NCBI RefSeq assembly: GCF_000214215.1
Contig: NC_015559.1
Location: forward strand, 806,001 to 870,000
Origin: Marinomonas posidonica IVIA-Po-181
GTDB taxonomy: Bacteria; Pseudomonadota; Gammaproteobacteria; Pseudomonadales; Marinomonadaceae
Length of the DNA: 64,000 nucleotides
Direction of reading: 5' to 3'
The notes under the pieces were generated by a model that worked only from the letters and a program-made list of their open reading frames with translations, ran no database searches and was not told the origin of the DNA. Both the position numbers and the translations under genes were made by a program. Positions within the stretch are counted from its first letter, which is position 1; every line of letters starts with the position of its first letter. Below, in pieces: positions 44,056 to 53,479 of this stretch.

Positions 44056-46491
44056 ATGACTGATGATGAGCATTACATTGATCAACATGACGATGACATT
44101 TTGTCCGAAGAGGAAAGTGTGGTCATAAGTGATCCGAAAGCGTTAGCCCTTCCTGACGATGTATTACCAGATACCCTTTACATCCTGCCAATTTCCAGCC
44201 GTCCGTTTTTTCCTGCACAGGTACAGCCTGTGATGGTAGATGCAGAGCAATGGGAAGATACTTTGGAGCGTATTGCTGAACATCCACAGGCTGCAGTTGG
44301 TTTAGTTTACGCTGAAAAAGTAGGCAAGGGGGCTCCACCTGTTGACATGCTTCGATCCATCGGTTGTGTTGCACGTGTACACAAAGCCGAGAAACAAAAC
44401 GATAAACTGACTTTCTTAGCGCAAGGTGTGAAACGCTTTGAAGTAATAGAATGGCTGAGTGAAACGGCGCCCTATCTAGCGAGAGTTCGCTATATCAATG
44501 ATGCTAAGGCTAATGACGATGAAGCAAAGGCCTATTCCATAGCGATTTTGGATGCGATTAAAGAGCTGATTCGACTCAATCCATTATTCAGTGAAGATTT
44601 ACGTCAATACCTCGGTCGTTTTTCGTTTAATGAGTCCGGTTTGTTGGCGGATTTTGCCGCCTCCATTACGTCTGCGGACGCGGAAGACTTGTACGATGTG
44701 TTGGCAACCATCCCTGTTCAAACGCGCATGCACTTATCATTAACCTTGTTGCGTAAGGAGCTTGAAATTGCTCGTTTACAAAATGAGATCAGTGCAGAAG
44801 TGAATGATAAAATAGGTAAGCATCAACGAGACTTTTTTTTAAAAGAACAGCTTAAAGTCATCCAAAAAGAGTTGGGAATTTCGAAAGACGATCGTACGTC
44901 AGACATTGAGAGTTTTGAAGAACGCTTGCAAGGTAAAACGCTTTCTAAAACGGTTTCAGATAAAATCGACGAAGAGCTGCATAAACTGAGTATTTTAGAG
45001 ACAGGTTCTCCAGAATATGGCGTGACGCGTAATTATTTAGATTGGGCAACGTCTTTGCCTTGGGGGGTGCACTCTGACGACAATTTGGACATTAAAGCGG
45101 CGCGAGAGGTGTTAGAGTCTCATCATGCTGGATTAAGTGACATCAAAGATCGCATTGTCGAGTTTTTGGCCCTTGGTGCGCACCGTGGTGAAATGGGGGG
45201 CTCAATTTTATTGTTGGTTGGTCCACCAGGTGTGGGTAAAACTTCCATTGGTAAATCCATTGCAGAATCACTAAATCGAAAATTTTATCGGTTTAGTCTT
45301 GGTGGCATGCGTGATGAAGCAGAAATAAAAGGTCATAGACGAACATACATTGGTGCCTTGCCAGGTAAGTTTGTTCAGGCGCTAAAAGATGTGCAAGTAG
45401 AGAACCCTGTGATCATGCTAGATGAGATCGACAAGATTGGTTCATCTTTTCAGGGCGATCCGGCCTCTTCTTTATTAGAGGCGCTTGATCCTGAGCAAAA
45501 CAGTGAGTTTTTGGATCATTATTTGGACATGCGCATTGATTTGTCGAAAGCTTTGTTTATTTGTACTGCCAATCAGTTGGATACGATTCCATCACCTTTG
45601 TTGGATCGAATGGATGTGATTCGCTTATCTGGTTACATTGCTGATGAAAAGTTGGCGATTGCTAAGCAGCATCTATGGCCGAAGTTGCTTAAGAAAAACA
45701 AACTACTTAAAAAGCAGTTAAATATCACTGATGCGGCATTGCGACATGTGATTGAGCATTATGCGCGAGAAGCTGGCGTGCGAGGTATGGATAAGTTACT
45801 GCAAAAAATACTGCGTAAATGTGTCGTAGAACTCATGACAGGTGAGAAGCACCATATCAATGTTGGTATTAAAGACGTCGAAACATTACTTGGCATGCCT
45901 TATTTCCGTCCAGAAAAGACACTTCAAGGTGTTGGCGTTGTGACTGGCTTGGCTTGGACTTCTATGGGGGGCGCTACTTTACCAATTGAGGCCACTAAAG
46001 TGCATGAGCTGACTCGTGGACTGAAGTTAACAGGTAAACTGGGCGATGTGATGAAAGAGTCTGCCGACATCGCGTACTCTTACGTGTTTTCTCATACCAA
46101 GAGTTATCAACGAGCGCCGGAGTTTTTTGATAAAAGCATGATCCATTTACATGTGCCAGAAGGGGCAACGCCAAAAGATGGTCCAAGTGCGGGCGTTACT
46201 ATGGCAACGGCTTTAATGTCATTGGCAAAAGGTGAGCCGATTCGTCGTGGTTTGGCGATGACGGGGGAGTTGACCTTGACAGGTCAAGTACTGGCTGTTG
46301 GTGGCATTCGTGAAAAAATTATCGCGGCCAAGCGTAGTAAAATTAATGAAGTAATTTTGCCTGAACCAAATCGACGAGACTTTGATGAGTTACCTGAGTC
46401 CGTTAAAGACGGTATGACGGTGCATTTTGCAGAACGTTTTGCGGATGTTGAAAAGGTGGTTTTTGGCCGTCATGTTAGTAACCTTCATTGA
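44056..46491 (+). CDS. Lon-type ATP-dependent protease (second-copy type)
   Basis: An 811-residue Lon protease: N-terminal substrate-recognition domain (from about 45), coiled coil near 245-290, AAA+ module with Walker A VGPPGVGKTS and Walker B NPVIMLDEIDK, and a C-terminal protease with the Ser-Lys dyad in PKDGPSAGVTMATAL and GGIREKIIAAKRS. The canonical lon gene usually sits between clpX and hupB, neither of which is here. The acidic first 40 residues also differ from classical Lon. It may therefore be the paralogue like AsrA of Pseudomonas; I cannot decide without the genome. Terminator at 46555. Confidence 0.93.
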   Translation: MTDDEHYIDQHDDDILSEEESVVISDPKALALPDDVLPDTLYILPISSRPFFPAQVQPVMVDAEQWEDTLERIAEHPQAAVGLVYAEKVGKGAPPVDMLRSIGCVARVHKAEKQNDKLTFLAQGVKRFEVIEWLSETAPYLARVRYINDAKANDDEAKAYSIAILDAIKELIRLNPLFSEDLRQYLGRFSFNESGLLADFAASITSADAEDLYDVLATIPVQTRMHLSLTLLRKELEIARLQNEISAEVNDKIGKHQRDFFLKEQLKVIQKELGISKDDRTSDIESFEERLQGKTLSKTVSDKIDEELHKLSILETGSPEYGVTRNYLDWATSLPWGVHSDDNLDIKAAREVLESHHAGLSDIKDRIVEFLALGAHRGEMGGSILLLVGPPGVGKTSIGKSIAESLNRKFYRFSLGGMRDEAEIKGHRRTYIGALPGKFVQALKDVQVENPVIMLDEIDKIGSSFQGDPASSLLEALDPEQNSEFLDHYLDMRIDLSKALFICTANQLDTIPSPLLDRMDVIRLSGYIADEKLAIAKQHLWPKLLKKNKLLKKQLNITDAALRHVIEHYAREAGVRGMDKLLQKILRKCVVELMTGEKHHINVGIKDVETLLGMPYFRPEKTLQGVGVVTGLAWTSMGGATLPIEATKVHELTRGLKLTGKLGDVMKESADIAYSYVFSHTKSYQRAPEFFDKSMIHLHVPEGATPKDGPSAGVTMATALMSLAKGEPIRRGLAMTGELTLTGQVLAVGGIREKIIAAKRSKINEVILPEPNRRDFDELPESVKDGMTVHFAERFADVEKVVFGRHVSNLH

Positions 46492-46520
46492 TGTTCACTA
46501 ATTTGTCCACAAACTAGGCA

Positions 46521-46546
46521 TTCTCATCATGCTCTAGTCATGAGAA
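46521..46546 (+). repeat. Hairpin between lon-type gene and its terminator
   Basis: TTCTCAT (46521-46527) pairs perfectly with ATGAGAA (46540-46546). Not followed by a T-run. It may protect the transcript end. Confidence 0.5.
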
Positions 46547-46554
46547 AATGAATC

Positions 46555-46588
46555 AACCGGGTAGGCTCAGGCTTGCCCGGTTTTTTTA
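46555..46588 (+). terminator. Intrinsic terminator of the Lon-type protease gene
   Basis: AACCGGG (46555-46561) pairs with CCCGGTT (46576-46582), with an imperfect inner stem (GGC/GCT side), and a run of T follows. Confidence 0.85.
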
Positions 46589-46612
46589 TAGTTAGGTTAT
46601 TAGGGGAAATGA

Positions 46613-47995
46613 ATGCCCAGTTCGGCAAAACTCACACAAGGCTCAACGTTTAAACACGTGGTAACCATGTCGGTTACCAGTGCGTTAGGGTTAATGTGCA
46701 TGTTTTTGGTGGATTTAGTCGATATGCTGTTTCTCTCCATGTTGGGAGAAAAAGAAGCCGTAGCGGCAGTGGGTTATGCCAGCACTATTATGTTTTTTAC
46801 GGTCTCGCTGAGTATCGCCATTTCCATCGCAGCGACCGCTTTGGTTTCTCGTGCGATTGGGGAGCGCAACCTTGAGTTAGCAAAACGTAGAGCTGTCAAT
46901 GTACTGGCATTTGGTATTCTATTTTCCTCCCTAGTTGTTTGGTTTTTATGGCCAAAAATTCCGCATATTTTATTTTTCATTGGTGCCACTGGACGGGCTC
47001 TAGATCTGGCAACCGGTTATTTGCAGATTCTGATATTGGGCATGCCTGCTGTGATGATAGGTATGATTGGTTCCGGGATTATGCGTGCCTTGGGCGATGC
47101 CAAGCGTGCAATGTACGCGACTATGATTGGTGGCTTGGTGAATGCCGTTCTAGATCCTATCTTTATTTTTGCCTTTGGTCTTGGAGTAGACGGTGCCGCC
47201 ATTGCGTCTTTGCTGGCTCGTTTCTCTATGGTGGCTGTGTCTTATTATGGTGTGGTTCACGTCCATAAAATGTTAGGCGAATTTGATCTGATGGACTTTT
47301 TTAAAGACGTTCGATGTATTGCGGTGATTGCTGTTCCTGCCATGCTGACGAACATGTCTTCGCCTCTAGCAAATGCTATTGTGATGGAACATACCGCTTC
47401 TTTTGGCGATGACGCGGTGGCTGCGGTGGCCATTATTGGTCGTATTATACCGGTTATCTTTGGTGGCTTATTTGCATTATCGGGAGCTGTTGGCCCTATA
47501 TTGGGGCAAAACTACGGAGCGGGTCGTTTTGACCGGATGCATCAAACCATTTCAAGTGCGGTGATTTATGCCTTGGGATACTGTTTTTTGTTGTGTTGGG
47601 CCTTGTATGCATTGCAGGATTGGCTGGTGGTGGTGTTCAATGCGTCTCCGGCCAGTGCGGATCTCATCCGTTTTTTTGCGACCTTTGTCTCTTTCAGTTT
47701 TTTCTTCCAGAGTTTGTTGTTTATCGCCATTGCGACTTTTAATAACCTTGGTCGTCCTCTTCACAGTACCTTGTTAAATTTTGGTCGAGCTACGATAGGG
47801 ACTTGGCCATTAATTATTGTTTTTTCTTGGTTTATGGGGGCGGAAGGGATTTTGTTCGGTCAGGCAGTTGGTTCGGTTATTTTTGGCGTGTTAGGCTTGT
47901 ATATGGCAAGAAACTACATCGTTGAATTGGAAGAAAAAGAAGCCAAAGAAATACTGCCTTCTGGCTCTGCTACTGGCTTTGATGAAATGATTTAA
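46613..47995 (+). CDS. MATE-family efflux transporter
   Basis: A 460-residue membrane protein with twelve segments in two six-helix halves, the MATE fold used for cation-coupled drug or metabolite export. The first-half block LVDLVDMLFLSMLGEKEAVAAVGYA and the second-half FALSGAVGPILGQNYGAGRFDRM (with the conserved GQNxGA) are family signatures. The C-terminus has a charged tail EELEEKEAKEI-like. GGGGAA precedes the ATG. Substrate unknown. Single gene, convergent with tlyA ten bases away. Confidence 0.93.
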   Translation: MPSSAKLTQGSTFKHVVTMSVTSALGLMCMFLVDLVDMLFLSMLGEKEAVAAVGYASTIMFFTVSLSIAISIAATALVSRAIGERNLELAKRRAVNVLAFGILFSSLVVWFLWPKIPHILFFIGATGRALDLATGYLQILILGMPAVMIGMIGSGIMRALGDAKRAMYATMIGGLVNAVLDPIFIFAFGLGVDGAAIASLLARFSMVAVSYYGVVHVHKMLGEFDLMDFFKDVRCIAVIAVPAMLTNMSSPLANAIVMEHTASFGDDAVAAVAIIGRIIPVIFGGLFALSGAVGPILGQNYGAGRFDRMHQTISSAVIYALGYCFLLCWALYALQDWLVVVFNASPASADLIRFFATFVSFSFFFQSLLFIAIATFNNLGRPLHSTLLNFGRATIGTWPLIIVFSWFMGAEGILFGQAVGSVIFGVLGLYMARNYIVELEEKEAKEILPSGSATGFDEMI

Positions 47996-48005
47996 GGGGG
48001 GTTGA

Positions 48006-48767
48006 TCATGACGTTTTGATTGCCCACAGTAAGAATTCACGATTACCATCGCCACCTTTGATTGGGCTCTCAATGTAACATTGCACTTGAAGTCCTAAAT
48101 CAGCGACAAAGGCTTTGATGTCATTGGCTAATACCATGACTCTTTTTTGATCTTTTACTATCCCGCCTTTACCCACAAATTCTTTGCCCACTTCAAACTG
48201 AGGTTTTACTAGAGTAATGAGGTGACCGCCTTCTTTAAGTAGAGGTGGAATTTGCGGTAAGATTTTCGTTTGTGAAATAAAAGAGACATCCATCACTGTC
48301 AGATCGAAACCAGCTTCAGGTAAATGGTTTTGCAAGTCTTCTTTAGATAAATGCCGTGCATTTATTCCTTCCAAGCAAACAATCTGTGGATGATTGATTA
48401 AGCTTGAATCCAGCTGGCCGTGACCTACCTCAATGCCTACGACCTGCTTTGCGCCATGTTGAATGGCGCAATCGCTAAAGCCTCCAGTAGATTGGCCGAT
48501 ATCTAATACTTGAAAGTGAGTAATGTCCAATTTTGTATGGGATAAAGCCCCTTCAAGTTTTAGCGCCCCACGTGACACATATTTGTCTGTGTCTTTTTGA
48601 GTGACATTTAACTCGGTATCGGTTGGTAGTTTTAAGCTGGCTTTGGTAATAGTGTTCCATTGATCGTTTGATAAATAAGACACTCTGCCTTCGTGGATAA
48701 AGCTTTGCGCTTGTGAGCGTGACTTGGCGAGACCTTGTTCGGTAAGCAGAAGATCAATGCGTAACAT
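48006..48767 (-). CDS. tlyA: TlyA-family rRNA 2'-O-methyltransferase / S4-FtsJ protein
   Basis: A 253-residue protein starting MLRIDLLLTEQGLAKSRSQAQSFIHEGRVSY, an S4 RNA-binding domain, followed by an FtsJ-type Rossmann methyltransferase with SAM motif VLDIGQSTGGFSDCAIQHGAKQVVGIE and the DVSFIS block. TlyA methylates cytidines in 16S and/or 23S rRNA, affecting capreomycin sensitivity, and was once called haemolysin A. I chose the ATG at 48767: the longer frame to 48899 adds 44 unrelated residues overlapping the divergent gene. Divergent from the sulfurtransferase gene. Confidence 0.92.
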   Translation of the reverse strand: MLRIDLLLTEQGLAKSRSQAQSFIHEGRVSYLSNDQWNTITKASLKLPTDTELNVTQKDTDKYVSRGALKLEGALSHTKLDITHFQVLDIGQSTGGFSDCAIQHGAKQVVGIEVGHGQLDSSLINHPQIVCLEGINARHLSKEDLQNHLPEAGFDLTVMDVSFISQTKILPQIPPLLKEGGHLITLVKPQFEVGKEFVGKGGIVKDQKRVMVLANDIKAFVADLGLQVQCYIESPIKGGDGNREFLLWAIKTS

Positions 48768-48876
48768 AATGAAACCGTTAATGACAATATTAGCTGCTAT
48801 ATTATCAAAATTAGACCAAGCAAAATAGCTTAATGGGTAAGTGAATAGCGCTGTACCATCCATCTGAGGAGAGCCT

Positions 48877-49716
48877 GTGATACCGACGACCTTGATCACA
48901 ACAGAAGAATTAGAGTCACTTCTAGATTCACCAAATTTAGTATTATTGGACTGTCGCTTTTATTTGACGGATTTAGCTAAAGGGAATTTGCTGTATCAAG
49001 AAGGACATTTACCCAATGCTATTTTTGTTGATGTACATCATCAGTTAGCGGCTGCTGAAAGTGAGACTTCTGGACGACATCCTTTGCCATCAGAGCAGAT
49101 ATTCTCTAATCAACTGCAGTTATGGGGCATTGATAAGCAAAGTGATGTAGTCATATACGATGATATGGGCGGTGCTATTGCTGCTCGAGCTTGGTGGATG
49201 ATGGTTCAGCAAGGCCTCAAGGTTCGAGTGTTGGATGGTGGTTATCCTGCTTGGTTAAGGGAAGATAAAGAGGTTTCATGTCAGCAATTTACCGGTACTA
49301 AAACCAATGAAGTGATTGATGTTGTATTTCCTTGGGCAGTGGACGAGCAAAGTATTGTTGAGAATTTTGAGACGAATCAATTTCAATTGGTGGATGCAAG
49401 AGCGGCTGATCGTTTTGAGGGTGAAAATGAGACCATGGACCCTGTTGCAGGACATATTCCGGGGGCAATCAATCGTCCCTTTATGGATAACCTTGATGAG
49501 CTAGGCTATTTCAAACCAGCAGAGCAGTTGCATGTTGAGTGGCAGGATTGGATTTCTCAAGAGGAAGAAGCCCATGTTTATTATTGCGGTTCAGGGGTAA
49601 CAGCTTGCCATAATGTACTGGCATTAAACTATTCGGGGATTGAAGCGCAGCGAGTATATGTGGGGTCTTGGAGTCAATGGGCAAAACGGATGTTACGTTT
49701 GACTAAGGCACACTGA
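48877..49716 (+). CDS. sseA: 3-mercaptopyruvate sulfurtransferase (tandem rhodanese)
   Basis: A 279-residue protein of two rhodanese domains. The C-terminal active-site loop is Y-Y-C-G-S-G-V-T-A with Cys237, and CGSGVT is the 3-mercaptopyruvate sulfurtransferase signature rather than the thiosulfate type (CRxGx[R/T]). The first domain is inactive (GRHPLP and DDMGG blocks, no catalytic Cys). Length fits SseA (281). The GTG start at 48877 has GGAG a few bases upstream. It transfers sulfur from 3-mercaptopyruvate to thiol acceptors or cyanide. Confidence 0.9.
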   Translation: MIPTTLITTEELESLLDSPNLVLLDCRFYLTDLAKGNLLYQEGHLPNAIFVDVHHQLAAAESETSGRHPLPSEQIFSNQLQLWGIDKQSDVVIYDDMGGAIAARAWWMMVQQGLKVRVLDGGYPAWLREDKEVSCQQFTGTKTNEVIDVVFPWAVDEQSIVENFETNQFQLVDARAADRFEGENETMDPVAGHIPGAINRPFMDNLDELGYFKPAEQLHVEWQDWISQEEEAHVYYCGSGVTACHNVLALNYSGIEAQRVYVGSWSQWAKRMLRLTKAH

Positions 49717-49826
49717 TTTTTATTTAAAAGCGAATAAAAGTTAAATTAGGCATTCTTAATTCACTCTCAAACTGTAAAATAGGGACATATTTTAGGATGT
49801 AACAAATTGGTTTAAGGTAGAGTTTG

Positions 49827-50996
49827 ATGAAAATTGCGGTGGCTGGAACTGGCTATGTTGGCATTTCGAATGCTTTGTTGTTGGCTAAGCATAACCAAGT
49901 GGTTGCGCTGGATATTATTCCTGAAAAAGTAGCCATGCTGAATGCCAAACAATCTCCAATAGAGGATGATGATATTGAGCGCAGTCTTGCTCAAGATGAA
50001 TTGAACTTTAAGGCCACTCTGGACAAAGAAGAGGCTTATGTAGGGGCGGATTACATCATCATTGCAACGCCCACAGATTATGATCCAGAAACCAACTATT
50101 TTAATACCCGCCACGTTGAGTCTGTCATTGCCGATGTATGTCGTTTAAATCCAAATGCAGTGATGGTGATTAAGTCGACTGTTCCGGTTGGTTTTACTCA
50201 GTCTGCGAGACAGCAGTTCGCAACGAACAACTTAATATTTTCCCCTGAGTTCTTGCGTGAAGGAAAAGCTTTGCATGATAACTTATACCCTTCTCGTATC
50301 ATTGTTGGGGAGGAGTCTAAACGAGCTCGTGTTTTTGCCGACTTGCTTGTGCAAGGGGCACTAAAAGCAGAAGTGGATGTATTGCTCACAGGCTCAACAG
50401 AAGCGGAGGCAATTAAGTTATTCGCCAATACCTATTTAGCCATGCGTGTTGCTTTTTTCAATGAGTTAGACAGCTATGCTGAATCCCATCAATTGGACAG
50501 TCGACAAATTATAGAAGGGGTGGGATTGGATCCCAGGATTGGTAAACATTATAATAATCCATCCTTTGGTTATGGTGGCTATTGCTTGCCAAAAGACACT
50601 AAACAGCTTTTAGCCAATTATGATCAGGTGCCCAATAATCTCATTCGAGCGATTGTGGATGCCAATGTGACTCGAAAAGACTTCATTGCAGAATCCATCC
50701 TAAAACACTCGCCTAAAGTCGTTGGTATTTATCGCTTAGTAATGAAGTCGGGTTCGGACAATTTTCGAGCCTCGGCTATACAAGGTGTCATGAAGCGTAT
50801 TAAAGCCAAAGGCGTGGAGGTCGTGGTGTATGAACCCGCTTTAGACGAACCTCAGTTCTTTAACTCTCGTGTCATTAATGATTTGGCAGAATTCAAGCGC
50901 TTGTCAGACGTCATTGTTGCAAACCGCTTAACGGATGATGTAACGGATGTTGAAGAAAAGGTGTACACCCGAGACCTCTTTGGTGGGGATGCTTGA
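49827..50996 (+). CDS. ugd: UDP-glucose 6-dehydrogenase
   Basis: A 389-residue nucleotide-sugar dehydrogenase making UDP-glucuronate from UDP-glucose with two NAD. Motifs: [29 protein letters not shown] (Rossmann, very like E. coli Ugd), [15 protein letters not shown] block ([11 protein letters not shown]), [15 protein letters not shown] and the catalytic Cys in [16 protein letters not shown] prefer the ATG at 49827 to the TTG one codon earlier. It opens the LPS core locus and supplies glucuronate or derived sugars to the following glycosyltransferases. Its stop overlaps the in-frame TTG of the next gene. Confidence 0.95.
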   Translation: MKIAVAGTGYVGISNALLLAKHNQVVALDIIPEKVAMLNAKQSPIEDDDIERSLAQDELNFKATLDKEEAYVGADYIIIATPTDYDPETNYFNTRHVESVIADVCRLNPNAVMVIKSTVPVGFTQSARQQFATNNLIFSPEFLREGKALHDNLYPSRIIVGEESKRARVFADLLVQGALKAEVDVLLTGSTEAEAIKLFANTYLAMRVAFFNELDSYAESHQLDSRQIIEGVGLDPRIGKHYNNPSFGYGGYCLPKDTKQLLANYDQVPNNLIRAIVDANVTRKDFIAESILKHSPKVVGIYRLVMKSGSDNFRASAIQGVMKRIKAKGVEVVVYEPALDEPQFFNSRVINDLAEFKRLSDVIVANRLTDDVTDVEEKVYTRDLFGGDA

Positions 50997-50998
50997 GA

Positions 50999-51928
50999 AT
51001 GAAAAAAAAGGATTGGCAATATTATAAAAATAGACTCGCAAAAATTCGATACTATATTGGGGAGTCATTTGCTTTAAAGCTTCCTGTTACAAGTGCGGAT
51101 GACATCATTGCATCTGCTAATGTGACGGATGAGATAATGAATAGGGTTAATTATTATTGTAAATTATCAAAGTCTTTTAGGAGATCATCTCAAGCTGTCT
51201 CAGTGGGGGGGTTTAAAAAGACGAAGAGCTTCACATACTATGCAGATACAAAAAGAGTTATTCGTCGTTTTTCAAAAAATAACTTTTTCGACTTTATCTT
51301 TGGTGATGTTATACATATACCTGATACGCCGACTTTTGTTAAAAGTCGACCAATATCAGATGATAATGAGAACTCAGTTTTACTTAAATTGAATGCTGTC
51401 CGGCATTATCAATTTATTAATGATGACACTCCATTTGAAGACAAAAAGCCTCAGGCTGTATGGCGTGGAATGGTGCATCATCAACATAGAAAAGATTTTG
51501 TTGATCTATACTATGGATGCGTTTCAGCCAATATTGGACATAATGATCATACCAAAGAAGGCTTCAAGGGATTTCTATCAATCAAAGATCAGTTACGTTA
51601 TAAGTATATCGTGAGTATAGAAGGGAAAGATGTAGCAACAAATTTAAAATGGGCAATGAATTCAAACTCTTTAGTTATGATGAGGAAGCCTAGATTTGAA
51701 ACATGGTTTATGGAGGGTCTGTTAAAGCCAGACTTTCACTATGTCAAGCTTAAGGATGATTTCTCAGACTTAAAAGAAAAAATAGATTATTACAATGAAA
51801 ATCCAAATGAAGCTAAAGATATAATTAAAAATGCAAAGCAATATGTAAAACAGTTTTTAAATAAAGATAATGAAGATTTGATTTCTGTTTTGGTGGCTAG
51901 TAAATATTTTGATCTAATGGATAGTTGA
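50999..51928 (+). CDS. Glycosyltransferase family 90 (CAP10/LpsA-type) protein
   Basis: A protein of about 309 residues resembling the GT90/CAP10 family (LpsA of Pasteurellaceae, eukaryotic CAP10 and POGLUT). Blocks: the middle AVWRGMVHHQHRKDFV, YKYIVSIEGKDVATNLKWAMNSNSLVMMRKP and WFMEGLLKPDFHYVKLKDDFSDL, where the KY-x-x-S-x-EG-x-D-x-A-T-N-L-K-W motif is diagnostic. LpsA adds glucose or galactose to the LPS core heptose. It starts at ATG 50999 just after ugd. The gene and the next three are clearly more AT-rich than ugd, suggesting acquisition as a variable outer-core cassette. Confidence 0.85.
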   Translation: MKKKDWQYYKNRLAKIRYYIGESFALKLPVTSADDIIASANVTDEIMNRVNYYCKLSKSFRRSSQAVSVGGFKKTKSFTYYADTKRVIRRFSKNNFFDFIFGDVIHIPDTPTFVKSRPISDDNENSVLLKLNAVRHYQFINDDTPFEDKKPQAVWRGMVHHQHRKDFVDLYYGCVSANIGHNDHTKEGFKGFLSIKDQLRYKYIVSIEGKDVATNLKWAMNSNSLVMMRKPRFETWFMEGLLKPDFHYVKLKDDFSDLKEKIDYYNENPNEAKDIIKNAKQYVKQFLNKDNEDLISVLVASKYFDLMDS

Positions 51929-51939
51929 GTTTCTGAATT

Positions 51940-52704
51940 ATGTCATCAATTGGTGTTTTATTAATTGTTAAGAATGAAGAGAAGTGTCTTGATCGATGCT
52001 TAAAATCTGTTGCTGATTGGGCTGATCAGATTGTTATAGTCGACTCTGGCAGTGTAGATGGTACGCTAGACATTTCGAAAAAATATACGAATGATGTTTA
52101 TATTCATAGCCAGTGGGAAGGGTTTGGGAGGCAGAGACAAATAGCTCAAGGGTACTTAAAGACTGATTGGGTTTTTGTGATTGATGCAGATGAGGAAGTT
52201 TCCCCTGAATTGAAGCGTGATATAATATTAACAGTTGGTGAAAATAGTAAAAAATTATACCTTGTGAATAGGTTAAGTTCTGCTTTTGGAAAGAGAATTA
52301 ATTACTCTGGTTGGAGTCCTGATTGGATTGTAAGGTTATATCCCCGTGAATTGGCAGGGTATAATGATGCTTTGGTGCATGAAAAAGTTATTTCGGATTC
52401 ATCGATTGATAAGGGCAAGTTACGAGGGTATTTATTTCATGATACCTATTCTAGCCTTAATCATTATTCATTAAAAACGACCAAGTATCTCAAAGCTTGG
52501 GCTGATGAAAGAGAAGGCAAGAAAAGCTCCTCGATCTCAAAGTCTTTGCTGCATGCCTTTTCGTGTTTTATCAAAATGTACTTTATTAAACTAGGTTTTT
52601 TGGATGGCCGACATGGTTTTATTCTTGCTTGGTTAGCTGCACATTCAACATTTTATAAATATATAGATCTCTGGTTGAGAGAGTATGAAAAAAATGAAAG
52701 TTAG
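51940..52704 (+). CDS. Glycosyltransferase family 2, WaaE/LgtF-like
   Basis: A 254-residue GT-A enzyme with no membrane segment. The N-terminus SIGVLLIVKNEEKCLDRCLKSVADWADQIVIVDSGSVDGTLD and the metal motif VIDADEEVS match the WaaE/LgtF group that adds beta-1,4-glucose to core heptose I. WSPDWIVRLYPR and DALVHEKV are further family blocks. It acts on the cytoplasmic face during core assembly. Overlaps the next gene by 20 bases. AT-rich. Confidence 0.86.
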   Translation: MSSIGVLLIVKNEEKCLDRCLKSVADWADQIVIVDSGSVDGTLDISKKYTNDVYIHSQWEGFGRQRQIAQGYLKTDWVFVIDADEEVSPELKRDIILTVGENSKKLYLVNRLSSAFGKRINYSGWSPDWIVRLYPRELAGYNDALVHEKVISDSSIDKGKLRGYLFHDTYSSLNHYSLKTTKYLKAWADEREGKKSSSISKSLLHAFSCFIKMYFIKLGFLDGRHGFILAWLAAHSTFYKYIDLWLREYEKNES

Positions 52705-53479
52705 TCTGATCGTAACTACTTATAACTGGAAAGAGGCTCTTTCTGTAACGTTGGAAAGTGTTAAGCGTCAATCAGTGCTCCCTTTTGAAGTTATTGTCGC
52801 TGACGATGGCTCTAGGGAGGATACAGAGATATTGATACAAGAGTTACAAGAAAAATATCCTGTTCCATTATTACATTCTTGGCAAGAGGATATAGGATTT
52901 CGTTTAGCGGCAAGCCGTAATAAGGCAATAGCAAAGTCTAGTGGAGATTATTTAATTATAGTTGATGGTGATTTATTTTTACCGAAAAAGTTTATTGAAT
53001 CTCATCTGGAGGCAGCTACTCAAGGGGCTTTTGTTCAGGGAGGAAGGGTTCTTTTAGGTGAAAAAATCAGTTTTAAAGTGTTAAATAAAAAAATTATACC
53101 AAGTTTTTTTTCGAGTGATATTCGAAATCGCCATAATATGATTGATTCAAAAATTTTAAGTAAGTTGGCAACTCGTATTAGAAATAATGATAAGTCAACT
53201 CGTGGTTGTAATTTTGCTCTTTGGAAAAAGGATGCTCTTAATGTTAATGGTTATAATGAGGATTTTGAAGGGTGGGGGCGTGAAGATAGTGAAATGGTTA
53301 TTCGGTTATTAAACTCAGGCCTTAATAGAATTTACTTGAAGTTTAAGGCTGTTGGTTATCACATTTATCATAAAGAGAATGATAGAGAAATGCTAGATAA
53401 AAATGACGAAATATATAAATGTTCTATTTTTGAAAAAAAAGTTTTTTGTGAAAATGGAGTTGATCAATATATAAAATGA
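52685..53479 (+). CDS. Glycosyltransferase family 2 with galactosyltransferase-type C-terminal domain
   Basis: A 264-residue GT-A transferase: N-terminus KVSLIVTTYNWKEALSVTLESVKRQS, metal site IVDGDLFL, and a C-terminal part with TRGCNFALWKKDALNVNGYNEDFEGWGREDSEM, the Glyco_transf_7C block that recognises the acceptor, as in chondroitin polymerase and galactosyltransferases. Donor sugar uncertain (galactose, GalNAc or glucuronate possible). Start at 52685 overlaps the previous gene by 20 bases; its stop overlaps the next start as ATGA. AT-rich. Confidence 0.86.
   Translation: MKKMKVSLIVTTYNWKEALSVTLESVKRQSVLPFEVIVADDGSREDTEILIQELQEKYPVPLLHSWQEDIGFRLAASRNKAIAKSSGDYLIIVDGDLFLPKKFIESHLEAATQGAFVQGGRVLLGEKISFKVLNKKIIPSFFSSDIRNRHNMIDSKILSKLATRIRNNDKSTRGCNFALWKKDALNVNGYNEDFEGWGREDSEMVIRLLNSGLNRIYLKFKAVGYHIYHKENDREMLDKNDEIYKCSIFEKKVFCENGVDQYIK

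Noticed and set aside
48768-48899. N-terminal extension of tlyA
   Set aside because: The extra 44 residues resemble no TlyA and overlap the start of the divergent sulfurtransferase gene; the S4 domain begins exactly at the ATG at 48767.
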